A DNA stretch of 20,327 nucleotides from Acidobacteriota bacterium (lineage in GTDB: Bacteria; Acidobacteriota; Blastocatellia; Pyrinomonadales; Pyrinomonadaceae), in contig JAEZIT010000030.1 in the NCBI GenBank assembly GCA_023436495.1, positions 1 to 20,327 of the forward strand, in the 5' to 3' direction. This document shows, piece after piece, positions 1 through 7,076 of the stretch. Within the stretch, counting starts at the first letter, position 1, and each line of letters starts with the position of its first letter. The translations under genes were made by a program, and so were the position numbers. The notes below the pieces were generated by a model. The model was not told the DNA's origin and searched no databases. It saw only the letters and a list, made by a program, of their open reading frames with translations.

Positions 1-164
1 CGCTTCAGACACACAAATTGAATAAAATGAGCGACTTTCTATTTGTCTGCGAAACCGGCAAAGTTACAACCGCCCAAAACGGCGGAACGCTCGAACTCTG
101 CCTTGACAACGAGTCCGTCTTTAGAGACGGGCTTCTGCAATGGATGCGTGCTTGTGCAAGTGGA

Positions 165-230
165 AGAACCCACCCGCTAACGCGAGGTGGTTCTGACCTG
201 AATAAGAACCCGCGCGCTAACGCGAGGTGG
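165..230. repeat. two-copy palindromic repeat, CGCTAACGCG core
   Basis: The sequence CGCTAACGCGAGGTGG occurs at 175-190 and again at 215-230, exactly 40 bases apart, each preceded by AAGAACCC. The first copy folds on paper as a hairpin: CCACC (170-174) pairs with GGTGG (186-190), CGC with GCG inside it, and AGAA (165-168) with TTCT (191-194) outside it. The second copy keeps the inner stem but has lost the outer arms. This is the look of a dispersed REP-like element. It sits beyond the 3' end of the minus-strand Nudix gene, where such elements often lie. Copy number in the genome cannot be judged from the window. Confidence 0.65.
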
Positions 231-257
231 CGGAGGGCGATGTGGCGGGGTTTAGAC

Positions 258-295
258 ATTAGTAATTATTAATTGATCAATTAGTAATTATTAAT
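258..295. repeat. AT-rich 16-bp direct repeat around a palindrome
   Basis: ATTAGTAATTATTAAT occurs at 258-273 and 280-295. The join between the copies forms the perfect 14-bp palindrome TAATTGATCAATTA (270-283). The composition is strikingly AT-rich against its GC-rich surroundings. It could be a protein binding site, a bidirectional transcription end, or debris of a mobile element. Confidence 0.6.
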
Positions 296-326
296 GAAAA
301 CGCCGGAAAAAAGTGCAGGGTTTGTT

Positions 327-845
327 CTACCGCGGTTCTGAGAGGAGGATGCCGATGATCGTTTTGGCGTCTTGTATGGTGCCGTTGGCGATCATTTCGC
401 GGAGTTGGGGAAAGGTGTAGCGTTCGACGGTCAGGATCTCGTCTTCTTCGAGGTTTTGGGCGGTGGCGGTCATTCCGGAGGCGCGGAAGAGGAACATCTT
501 TTCGGTCAGGAAGCCGGGCGAGACGTAAAATTCGGTGAGCAATTCTATGTTCGCGGCGCGGACGCCTATTTCTTCTTCGAGCTCGCGGGCGGCGCCGATC
601 TCCGGCGGTTCGTTGGGATCGAGCGTCCCGGCAGGGATCTCAAGCAGCGAAGCCCCGGCAGCGTGCCTGTACTGCCGCACCAGGGCGACGGTGTTATCTT
701 CAAACACAGGCAGTATCACTGCACTGCCCTTATGCACGACGATCTCGCGGCTGTAATTCGAGCCGTTCTCGTTTATCCGGTCCACCCGAACATCAAATAT
801 TTTCCCGCTATAAACGGTTTCCGAAGAAGTGACCTGAGTTGACAT
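327..845 (-). CDS. Nudix hydrolase, ADP-ribose pyrophosphatase type
   Basis: A 172-residue cytosolic Nudix protein, the usual length for ADP-ribose pyrophosphatases of the NudF type, which split ADP-ribose into AMP and ribose 5-phosphate. The Nudix box is complete at residues 73-95: G, five residues, E, seven residues, then RELEEEIGV, which carries the metal-binding glutamates. LLEIPAGTLDP just before it and the YVSPGFLTEKMFLF segment (about 107-120) are typical of the ADP-ribose/GDP-mannose branch. The gene follows the crtE-like gene on the same strand with a 21-base gap, so it is probably cotranscribed with it. Nothing in the protein suggests a direct carotenoid role. Exact substrate is not settled by sequence alone; another nucleoside diphosphate sugar is possible. 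Confidence 0.9.
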   Translation of the reverse strand: MSTQVTSSETVYSGKIFDVRVDRINENGSNYSREIVVHKGSAVILPVFEDNTVALVRQYRHAAGASLLEIPAGTLDPNEPPEIGAARELEEEIGVRAANIELLTEFYVSPGFLTEKMFLFRASGMTATAQNLEEDEILTVERYTFPQLREMIANGTIQDAKTIIGILLSEPR

Positions 846-866
846 CGATTAGCGACCGCTCCGGAA

Positions 867-1823
867 TCAGCTTACACGGGTTCTGATGTAATCGCTAAGC
901 TGCAGCAGGCATTCGCTTGCTCGGCACTGCGGCAGATCCGACCGGATCAGTTCCTTTGCGGCCGTGACAGTTTGGTCCAACTCCCTTCGTATTATTTTTT
1001 CGCGAAGGTCGAGTGACAAGTTATCCTTAGCCGCGATCCGGGCCGCATCGTCCTTGAGGTCGATAAGGTCGTCGCTTTTCTGGTATGCGAGGCCAAGTAG
1101 GTCCGCGAATGTGTCCAGCGATGACAACTCGCTGCTGCCCACGTGTGCGTGGATGGCACCGAGTTTCAATGCCAGGCGTATCAGCGATGTCGTTTTAAGG
1201 TTTTTCAGATGTTCGCCGGCGGCGAGTTCTCGGGCCGTGCCCGCTGGCCGCTCGGCATACAACAGGTCCAGGGCCTGGCCGCCGATCATTCCGGATGGGC
1301 CGATGCATTCAACGGCTTCCCCGATCGCCTGAAGCGAGCGTTCAGGATCGCCTGCATTATTCAGCGTCACGAGTTTGTACGACGCATTCAGGAAACCGAT
1401 AGCGACCAGGGTTGCCAGCCCCTCTCCAAATGCTTCATGCAGCGCAATTTCTCCCCTGCGTTCGGATGAGTCGTCCATGGAGGGAAGATCGTCGAAGATC
1501 AAGGAGCTTGTATGAATGAATTCGACCGCGACGGCTGCCGGAAGGACCTCTGCGGGATCAGCGCCGTACAATTCTGCCCCGAGCAGGGTTATCACCGGCC
1601 TGAGCCGCTTGCCGCCGGGAAAGATGGCCCTGAAAACAGCTTCGTTGAATGTCGTCTGTATCGCAGCAGGCGCGAGCGGCAGCGAATGTTTTATCGCGGT
1701 TTCGATCCTGGACCGGTGCTTGTTCGCGTATTCCCAAAGATCCGCTCCGGCCGTGGCCTCGGCCGCGACAGGTGTTAAAGGTTTGCCGAGCGTGGCGAAA
1801 AAGGCCGCCTGTGAGTTTTCCAT
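867..1823 (-). CDS. crtE: polyprenyl diphosphate synthase (probable GGPP synthase)
   Basis: A 318-residue trans-isoprenyl diphosphate synthase that condenses IPP with allylic diphosphates. Visible landmarks are GGKRLRP (71-77), the first aspartate-rich motif DDLPSMDD (111-118), GGQALD (181-186) and the second aspartate-rich motif DDLID (251-255). Position next to crtB and crtI argues for geranylgeranyl diphosphate as product, the C20 precursor of phytoene. The region after the second motif (KDDAARIAAKDNLSLD) is divergent from the classic GKDxxxDKxT form, and the usual GDxLL segment reads AIGFL, so chain length should be treated as inferred. The ATG at 1823 has an AGGGGA ribosome site a few bases upstream. 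The gene diverges from crtB across a 289-base control region. Confidence 0.88.
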   Translation of the reverse strand: MENSQAAFFATLGKPLTPVAAEATAGADLWEYANKHRSRIETAIKHSLPLAPAAIQTTFNEAVFRAIFPGGKRLRPVITLLGAELYGADPAEVLPAAVAVEFIHTSSLIFDDLPSMDDSSERRGEIALHEAFGEGLATLVAIGFLNASYKLVTLNNAGDPERSLQAIGEAVECIGPSGMIGGQALDLLYAERPAGTARELAAGEHLKNLKTTSLIRLALKLGAIHAHVGSSELSSLDTFADLLGLAYQKSDDLIDLKDDAARIAAKDNLSLDLREKIIRRELDQTVTAAKELIRSDLPQCRASECLLQLSDYIRTRVS

Positions 1824-2112
1824 ACACTAAATCCCCTTTTCTCAACTTCGCCGCAGAGGCCCGGAGAGTAACCAGGTGGAGGTTTCGATGTGTCCTGAAC
1901 CGTCTCCGATCGCCTCAATACCTTAATATTCGCTGGTCTGTGTAGATTGGATTCTAACATTCTCTTTATTTGATCGATATAACTTTTTCGGAGGCATCGG
2001 GTGAATCCAAATCCGGTAAAAGGCCGAACAATCAGTAGTAATGAAAAAAAAGTTCTATGGCGGCGAACATCGGGAGGTTTACAATATCCGAACAACGACA
2101 GAGGACAAATAT
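1824..2112. promoter_or_regulatory. divergent control region between crtE-like and crtB genes
   Basis: The 289 bases between the two divergent start codons must hold the promoters of both arms of the carotenoid locus. The middle (about 1915-1990) is AT-rich and contains TATAAC near 1978-1983 on the plus strand, but I find no convincing -35 partner at normal spacing, so no exact promoter is called. No light-responsive or other regulator gene is encoded within the window beside it. Confidence 0.45.
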
Positions 2113-2997
2113 ATGCCGGATTCGCAAGGGGAAAGGCGATCTCTTTTGAAAGGCATATCGCGCTGCAGGGAGATCACCCGGAGATACGGGACCAGCTTTT
2201 ATTTCGCGACCCAATTCTTTCCGGCGGAAACGCGGGATGGGATCTACGGAATATACGCCTTCGCACGCATTCCCGATGAGATCGTGGACGGCCCCGGATC
2301 GGGCGATAAGGCGGCAGCGCTGGAAAACCTGAAAAACTGGCGGGATGAATGGCTGACGGCGATGGAAAGGGGCGGAAGCGACGACGAGGTCATGAACGCG
2401 ATCGTCCACACCTTCCGCAGGTACGGAATTCCGAAGGAAGACGGCGAGGCGTTCCTACGCTCGATGTTCATGGACGAGGAGAAAAGCGAATACGCCGATT
2501 ACAACGAACTGGAAGAGTATATGTACGGCTCCGCCGGTGTGATAGGGCTGATGGTCACGCGGATCGTGGGGTACAGTTCCGCAGATGCCTTTCCATATGC
2601 TGTGAACCTCGGTTACGCGTTTCAGGTCACGAACTTTTTGCGTGATATTCGGGAAGACTACGAAGAACTGGGGCGCGTTTATATGCCACAGGACGAGCTT
2701 CGCCGGTTCGGGCTAGACAACGGAGACATTTCGCGGCGGACCCACGACGAACGGTTCATCGAGTTCATGAAATTTCAAATACGGCGCAATCGAGAGCTCT
2801 ATCGCAAAGCCCTCCCCGGCATCAAAATGCTTCACTGGCGCGGGCGGCTGGCGGTTCGGATCTCGTACGTGCTCTACAAAGCGATCCTCGCTGAGATCGA
2901 ACGAGCGAGCTACAACGTATACAACGGGCGAGTGCGGACGAATCTGCGGCAGAAATTATGGTTATCGGCAAAAGCCCTGGCGGGCGTATATGAGTAA
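2113..2997 (+). CDS. crtB: phytoene synthase
   Basis: Head-to-head condensation of two GGPP molecules to 15-cis-phytoene, the committed step of C40 carotenoid synthesis. From the ATG at 2113 the protein is 294 residues, normal for CrtB. It has the substrate-Mg motif DEIVD (55-59), YGSAGVIG (138-145), and the second motif NFLRDIREDYEELGRVYMP (174-192) with D178 and D182. The frame is open back to an ATG at 2041, which would add 24 residues, but 2113 is preferred because AGAGGA lies seven bases upstream of it and the family homology begins just after it. The stop overlaps the start of crtI by eight bases, so the two are translationally coupled. A squalene synthase relative is possible by fold but the neighbours favour CrtB. 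Confidence 0.93.
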   Translation: MPDSQGERRSLLKGISRCREITRRYGTSFYFATQFFPAETRDGIYGIYAFARIPDEIVDGPGSGDKAAALENLKNWRDEWLTAMERGGSDDEVMNAIVHTFRRYGIPKEDGEAFLRSMFMDEEKSEYADYNELEEYMYGSAGVIGLMVTRIVGYSSADAFPYAVNLGYAFQVTNFLRDIREDYEELGRVYMPQDELRRFGLDNGDISRRTHDERFIEFMKFQIRRNRELYRKALPGIKMLHWRGRLAVRISYVLYKAILAEIERASYNVYNGRVRTNLRQKLWLSAKALAGVYE

Positions 2998-4492
2998 GAG
3001 GGTAGTGATCATCGGCGGCGGCATTGGCGGGCTCGGGACTGCGGGGCTATTCGCGAAAAAGGGTTACGATGTCACGCTGCTTGAGAAAAATGAGCATCTT
3101 GGCGGCCGGGCGAATGTGTTCGAGCACGAAGGCTTTCGGTTCGACATGGGGCCGTCATGGTATCTCGCGCCGGATATTTTCGAGCACTATTTCAAGCTCG
3201 TCGGTGAGAATGTGGACGAGCATCTTGAACTCCAAAAGCTGTCGCCGTCGTATCGCATATTTTTCCGCAACGGCGGCGGCAGGCTTGATATCAATTCAGA
3301 TATCGAACGTGACGCTGCCGCTTTCGACGCGGTCGAGGCCGGCGCGGGCGAGAAGCTGAAGGCTTATCTCCGGCAGTCCGAATATCAATATGAAGTAGCG
3401 ACCCAGCACTTCATGTTCAAGAATTACGACACGATCTTCGATTTTTTCAACAAACGGGTGATGACCGAAGGACAAAAGCTGTCGGTCTTTTCGACGATGC
3501 ACAGGTTCGTTTCGAAGTTCTTCCGGTCGAGCAAGCTCCGCCAGGTCATGGAGTACACGATGGTGTTTTTAGGTACATCTCCTTATGAAGCGCCGGCTTT
3601 GTACAATTTAATGAGCCACATGGATTTCAATCAGGGGGTGTTTTATCCGAAGGGCGGTTTTTACGAATTGATAAATGCCCTTTCGTTTATCGCAGAAAAG
3701 AACGGCGCCGTACTCCGAACGAATACGCCGGTGGAGAAGATAATAGTAAGGAACGCCGCGGCGGCCGGGGTCCGGCTGGAAGGCGGCGAGGAAATACCGG
3801 CTGACATTGTGATCTCCAACGCGGACATGTGGTTCACCGAGACCAGGCTGCTGGACGAACGCTTTCAGAGTTACCCGCAGAAATACTGGAATAAGAAGGT
3901 CATGGCCCCGTCAGCGTTCATAATTTATCTGGGCATAAATGAAAAGCTTCAGGGCATCGCCCATCACAATCTGCTCTTCTCGGAAGATTGGCGCGACAAT
4001 TTCGACGATATCTATAAGAATCCGCGGCTGCCATCCGAGCCGTCACTCTACGTATGCGCCCCGAGTATTACCGACGGCAGCGTAGCACCAAAAGGCAAGG
4101 AAAACCTGTTTGTATTGGTACCGATAGCCTCCGATCTGAACCTGGCCGAGAGCGATAAGCTCGCCTACGCAGATAAGGTGCTCGCTCTTATAGAAAAGGA
4201 AATGGGCCTAAAAGGTTTGCGGAGTAAGGTGGCATACAAGCGGGTGTACACGGTCGACAATTTCGCGGCCGACTATAACAGTTTAAAGGGATCGGCACTC
4301 GGGCTCGCCCATACATTGCGTCAAACAGCGATATTCAGGCCGCGGAATCAGTCGAAAAAAGTTCGGAACCTTTATTACGTCGGCGCCGGAACAAATCCCG
4401 GCATAGGGACGCAGATCTGCCTGATAAGCGCCGAATTGGTTTACAAACGTGTCCACGGCATTAAAACGGCCGAGCCGCTAGCGGCACTTTAA
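2990..4492 (+). CDS. crtI: phytoene desaturase (CrtI family)
   Basis: A 500-residue FAD-dependent, membrane-associated desaturase that introduces double bases into phytoene, normally yielding lycopene after four steps. The Rossmann dinucleotide motif is at the N-terminus (GGGIGG, 9-14), followed by the acidic ribose-binding segment LLEKNEHLGGRA (30-41) and FDMGPSWYL (51-59), a CrtI/CrtN hallmark. The C-terminal FAD motif is VGAGTNPGIGT (about 464-474). Length is typical. It overlaps crtB by eight bases. Its stop codon overlaps the stop of the convergent prenyltransferase gene. No separate CrtD-type 3,4-desaturase is present in the window, so this enzyme may also supply further desaturation, or a second gene lies elsewhere. 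Number of desaturation steps cannot be read from the sequence. Confidence 0.93.
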   Translation: MSKRVVIIGGGIGGLGTAGLFAKKGYDVTLLEKNEHLGGRANVFEHEGFRFDMGPSWYLAPDIFEHYFKLVGENVDEHLELQKLSPSYRIFFRNGGGRLDINSDIERDAAAFDAVEAGAGEKLKAYLRQSEYQYEVATQHFMFKNYDTIFDFFNKRVMTEGQKLSVFSTMHRFVSKFFRSSKLRQVMEYTMVFLGTSPYEAPALYNLMSHMDFNQGVFYPKGGFYELINALSFIAEKNGAVLRTNTPVEKIIVRNAAAAGVRLEGGEEIPADIVISNADMWFTETRLLDERFQSYPQKYWNKKVMAPSAFIIYLGINEKLQGIAHHNLLFSEDWRDNFDDIYKNPRLPSEPSLYVCAPSITDGSVAPKGKENLFVLVPIASDLNLAESDKLAYADKVLALIEKEMGLKGLRSKVAYKRVYTVDNFAADYNSLKGSALGLAHTLRQTAIFRPRNQSKKVRNLYYVGAGTNPGIGTQICLISAELVYKRVHGIKTAEPLAAL

Positions 4493-5337
4493 AAAGAAAG
4501 GCGAGAAAGCAAAATCGACCAGAAGAGCAGAAAGCCGCATACGGCGTTGACCACGGGAAACCATCGGTAAACCGAGAACAGCCTTCCGTTATTCGCGTAC
4601 CGGAACGATGCAATGATCATCGCGGCATAGGCGGCACCCAGCGCAACGCTCGTCCATGGCAGATATTTGAACGCCAAAACGGCAGAGGAGATATAGAGGA
4701 CACCGCAAACCGCGAGAGTCGGGAATGTGCCGAGCGTCGTTGCAATCGTACTGAGCCCGGCTTTCATGTCCGCCTGAATATCGGGCACTGCAGAATAAGC
4801 GTGCATGGCCGCGGTCCAGAGCGCGCCGGCGATGACTATTGATATCGGCGGATAATCTCCGGCCAGCATCCGGTAAGCCAATATCCCCGGAAAGATATAA
4901 AGGATATTGAATGCGGAATCCAGGAAAGGGATCGCCTTAGCCCGGATCGGCGGGGAAGAATAGAAAATGGAAAAGAACAAGAAACCGGCAAGTGCGGGCA
5001 GCAGGAATGGCAGCGTGGCCGCGGCCACCACGATAAACGGAGCGTTTGCTGCAAGTATCCAGAAGATCAGCTTTCCGCGAAATTCGGATTCGACAATGGT
5101 TTCGTAGCCGCTCTTCTTCTCATTCAGCCGGTCGGTGTCGTAGTCGAATATGTCGTTGATCCCATAGATCAGCAAATTGGCGGGAAAAAGAAAGTATGCG
5201 CCGAAAAGAAATACTCGCCAGTCCAGAAGGTCGGTGCTGGTTTCGGCACCTGCGGCGAGGCCGATCAGGTACGGCCCGAACACGTATATCCAGAATCGGG
5301 GACGACTAACCTTTAAAAGAAATGCGGCCGGAAGCAT
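4489..5337 (-). CDS. UbiA-family prenyltransferase, lycopene elongase-like
   Basis: A 282-residue polytopic membrane enzyme of the UbiA superfamily. Both Mg-diphosphate motifs are present: NDIFDYDTD (61-69) and DIQAD (186-190). The N-terminal SRPRFWIYVFGPYLIG (11-26) and the YSSPPIRAK loop (126-134) resemble lycopene elongases (CrtEb of actinobacteria, LyeJ of haloarchaea), which add DMAPP-derived C5 units to lycopene. Context strongly supports this: crtI on one side, a CruF-IDI fusion on the other. It is the only gene in the right arm read on the minus strand. It overlaps the crtI stop by four bases and lies 26 bases from the divergent fusion gene. Chlorophyll synthase or quinone prenyltransferase roles are less likely given the neighbours. 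Substrate is inferred, not shown. Confidence 0.82.
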   Translation of the reverse strand: MLPAAFLLKVSRPRFWIYVFGPYLIGLAAGAETSTDLLDWRVFLFGAYFLFPANLLIYGINDIFDYDTDRLNEKKSGYETIVESEFRGKLIFWILAANAPFIVVAAATLPFLLPALAGFLFFSIFYSSPPIRAKAIPFLDSAFNILYIFPGILAYRMLAGDYPPISIVIAGALWTAAMHAYSAVPDIQADMKAGLSTIATTLGTFPTLAVCGVLYISSAVLAFKYLPWTSVALGAAYAAMIIASFRYANNGRLFSVYRWFPVVNAVCGFLLFWSILLSRLSF

Positions 5338-5363
5338 GGCTGTAGTATAACCCCGTTAATTTT
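5338..5363. promoter_or_regulatory. very short divergent start region
   Basis: Only 26 bases separate the start codons of the elongase-like gene and the fusion gene, and neither has a ribosome binding site. On the minus strand TATACT (5349-5344) sits six bases before the ATG, with GAACTT (5372-5367) 17 bases further upstream, so transcription could begin at or near the start codon. On the plus strand TATAAC (5346-5351) overlaps it, with no clear -35. Leaderless or near-leaderless transcripts are inferred. Confidence 0.3.
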
Positions 5364-6677
5364 ATGAAGTTCGCCATCTGGCTTTTTATATTTATTTTCA
5401 TTGTCGCCGGTTCGTACGTGATCTTGAGCGTCGAACTGCCGTACTGGTCGCCCGCCGTTTCCGCCGTCAGCATCATCCTCACGGCTTGCCCGGCGATTTG
5501 GGCGGCTGCTCGGTGGTTAGGCCGTCGGGACGCATTTATATTATTCGCCGGCCTTGCGATCTTAGGTCTAACGATCGAGACTTTTGCGATAATTACGGGT
5601 GCTCCGTACGGCCATTTCGGATATTCCGATCTGCTCGGTCATCAACTTTTCGGCTATACACCATGGACGGTGGCGTTTGCCTGGCCGCCTCTTGTTCTGG
5701 CCGCGTACGCGGTTTCCGGGTCGATCCTTTCGGGCCCGGTTTTTCGAGTGGCAGCGGCTGCCATTATATTGACCGCAGCCGACCTGGTGCTCGACCCCGG
5801 CGCCGTCCGGCTGGGATTTTGGCAATACGATTCAGGCGGTGCCTTTTATGGTGTACCCTTATCCAACTTCGCGGGATGGCTTTTATCGGGTGCGCTCGGG
5901 GCGCTGCTATTGGAGGCGTTCGTATATTGGCGGAAACCTCTGCTGCCTATTCCGTCACAGCTTGTGTTAAGCGGGCTGCTGTCGCTTGTCTTTTGGACAG
6001 CGATAGCCACTTTCTCCGGAATGGCGGCTCCGGCGGTCCTTGGGGCATGCCTTACCGCCGGCCTGGCCGTCTTCTACATTAAATATCATTACGCCTTTGA
6101 CGACATGATCGTCATTGTGGACGAGGACAACAACCCGATCCGCACCGAACGCAAGCTGAAGGCACATGACCACGACACTGCCCTGCATCGGGCGTTCTCG
6201 GTATTTCTGTTCAATCAGCAAGGTGAGCTGCTTCTGCAGCAGCGGGCACTTACAAAAAAAACATGGCCGGGCGTCTGGTCGAATTCGTGCTGTGGCCACG
6301 TAATGCTGCACGAAAAAGTGAAGAGTGCCGCTCAACGCAGGCTCCGGCACGAGCTAGGTTACCGCGGTATCGAGCTTTTCGAGATATTGCCCGATTACCG
6401 TTATCGCGCGGAGAAGGACGGCGTCGTCGAGAACGAGATCTGCCCGGTTTTCATAGGGTTCACCAATGGCCAGCCGAAGCCGCGTTCCGAGGAAGTAAAT
6501 GACTATAGGTGGATGGACTGGAATTCATTCCTGGAAGAGATCCGATCCGGCCAAAGCGGTTATTCGCCGTGGGCGGTAGAGGAGGTCGAACTGCTGGCCG
6601 TCGACCAGGAATTTTGCCGTCTTTTTGAAGCGAATACAGGGCAAGCCTTGGACCACCAAGTCAAGATGGCTGCGTAG
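5364..6677 (+). CDS. fusion: CruF-like carotenoid membrane domain + type 1 isopentenyl diphosphate isomerase
   Basis: A 437-residue two-domain protein. Residues 1 to about 245 form a polytopic membrane domain of the DUF422/CruF family, with the conserved ADLVLDPGAVRLGFWQYD (139-156) and GVPLSNFAGWL (163-173). CruF members hydrate acyclic carotenoid ends (gamma-carotene or bisanhydrobacterioruberin). Residues from about 265 to 412 are a complete type 1 IDI, which interconverts IPP and DMAPP: His at the entry (HDTALHRAFS), NSCCGH (307-312) with the catalytic cysteine at 310, a Nudix-like REL-type helix (about 315-331), and ENEICPVF (356-363) with the catalytic glutamates. All IDI catalytic residues are present. 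DMAPP made here could feed the neighbouring C5 transferase. Start is the first ATG of the frame; the first membrane helix begins at once. No ribosome site is visible. Confidence 0.9.
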   Translation: MKFAIWLFIFIFIVAGSYVILSVELPYWSPAVSAVSIILTACPAIWAAARWLGRRDAFILFAGLAILGLTIETFAIITGAPYGHFGYSDLLGHQLFGYTPWTVAFAWPPLVLAAYAVSGSILSGPVFRVAAAAIILTAADLVLDPGAVRLGFWQYDSGGAFYGVPLSNFAGWLLSGALGALLLEAFVYWRKPLLPIPSQLVLSGLLSLVFWTAIATFSGMAAPAVLGACLTAGLAVFYIKYHYAFDDMIVIVDEDNNPIRTERKLKAHDHDTALHRAFSVFLFNQQGELLLQQRALTKKTWPGVWSNSCCGHVMLHEKVKSAAQRRLRHELGYRGIELFEILPDYRYRAEKDGVVENEICPVFIGFTNGQPKPRSEEVNDYRWMDWNSFLEEIRSGQSGYSPWAVEEVELLAVDQEFCRLFEANTGQALDHQVKMAA

Positions 6678-6707
6678 GCTTCTCGGATCAAGGGGCGGAG
6701 GGCGGAA

Positions 6708-6740
6708 GTGGGGGAGTAGAGGAGTGGGGGAGTGGGGGAG
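6708..6740. repeat. GTGGGGGA short repeat, possible G-quadruplex
   Basis: GTGGGGGA occurs at 6708-6715, 6725-6732 and 6733-6740, the last two in direct tandem. Each copy has a run of five G. A further GGGG (6692-6695) and GGG (6700-6702) lie just upstream, so four or more G runs sit on one strand within 50 bases, enough for a G-quadruplex. It begins about 30 bases after the stop of the fusion gene, so it would be at the 3' end of that mRNA. Confidence 0.55.
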
Positions 6741-6774
6741 AATGAATCGTGCATAGCTCGGTATTATTAGTTGC

Positions 6775-6927
6775 CCCGAGCTTTAGCTCGGGGATAGAGC
6801 ATCAATATTGACCGGGCTTTAGCCCAAAGGTTTTTGGCTGAAGCCATAAGGAAGACTGTTTTTTTCGGAGTAGTTCGGCTAAAGCCGGGGCGATTGTTGG
6901 GCGGTGACCACGGGCTAAAGCCCGTGG
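6775..6927. repeat. cluster of five REP-like palindromes with GGCTWWAGCC core
   Basis: Five hairpins share a core in which GGCT pairs with AGCC, or a close variant, over a two-base centre: CCCCGAGCTTTAGCTCGGGG at 6775-6794, GGGCTTTAGCCC at 6815-6826, TGGCTGAAGCCA at 6836-6847, CGGCTAAAGCCG at 6877-6888, and CCACGGGCTAAAGCCCGTGG at 6908-6927. The first two read CTTTAG on the plus strand and the last two CTAAAG, so the two halves face each other as in composite REP clusters. Such elements are usually moved by REP-associated Y1 transposases; none is encoded in the window. The outer hairpins have nine-pair stems and could also stop or protect transcripts. Confidence 0.75.
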
Positions 6928-7044
6928 CAATTTATAAGAAGAAATTTAACGGCGTTTGGATCGGCGGGGCCAGCGTCAACTTAAAGTAGAGTATCCAATA
7001 CCTTTACACCCGGGATCCGCTTGGTGGCCGGAGTTTCCAACATA

Positions 7045-7076
7045 GCCAATTGCGATAAATGCCAATTGCGATAAAT
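7045..7076. repeat. perfect 16-bp tandem duplication
   Basis: GCCAATTGCGATAAAT is present twice without a gap (7045-7060 and 7061-7076). A 16-bp duplication shifts any reading frame across it, so it may have broken a small gene, but joining the frames as if one copy were removed gives no protein I recognise. Confidence 0.7.

Larger units (their letters stand above)
1..326. other. intergenic region without a credible gene
   Basis: This stretch lies downstream of the minus-strand Nudix gene. Two 84-codon open frames cross it on opposite strands, but both run straight through the palindromic repeats at 165-230 and neither has a recognisable domain or ribosome binding site. A short perfect hairpin CCGTCT-TTAG-AGACGG lies at about 116-131. 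An AT-rich segment follows at 258-295. I see no strong intrinsic terminator for the Nudix gene here. Confidence 0.55.

Noticed and set aside
5..272. Two opposite 84-codon open frames at the window start
   Set aside because: Both read through the palindromic repeats, have no domain, and lack ribosome sites.
327..845. Nudix gene as an additional IPP isomerase for the carotenoid locus
   Set aside because: It has the standard Nudix box and ADP-ribose pyrophosphatase motifs and lacks the IDI cysteine and ENE motifs.
2041..2112. 24-residue N-terminal extension of phytoene synthase
   Set aside because: No ribosome site before 2041, while 2113 has a well placed AGAGGA and fits the family start.
6775..6927. 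CRISPR array
   Set aside because: The five units differ in length and stem sequence and have no regular spacers.
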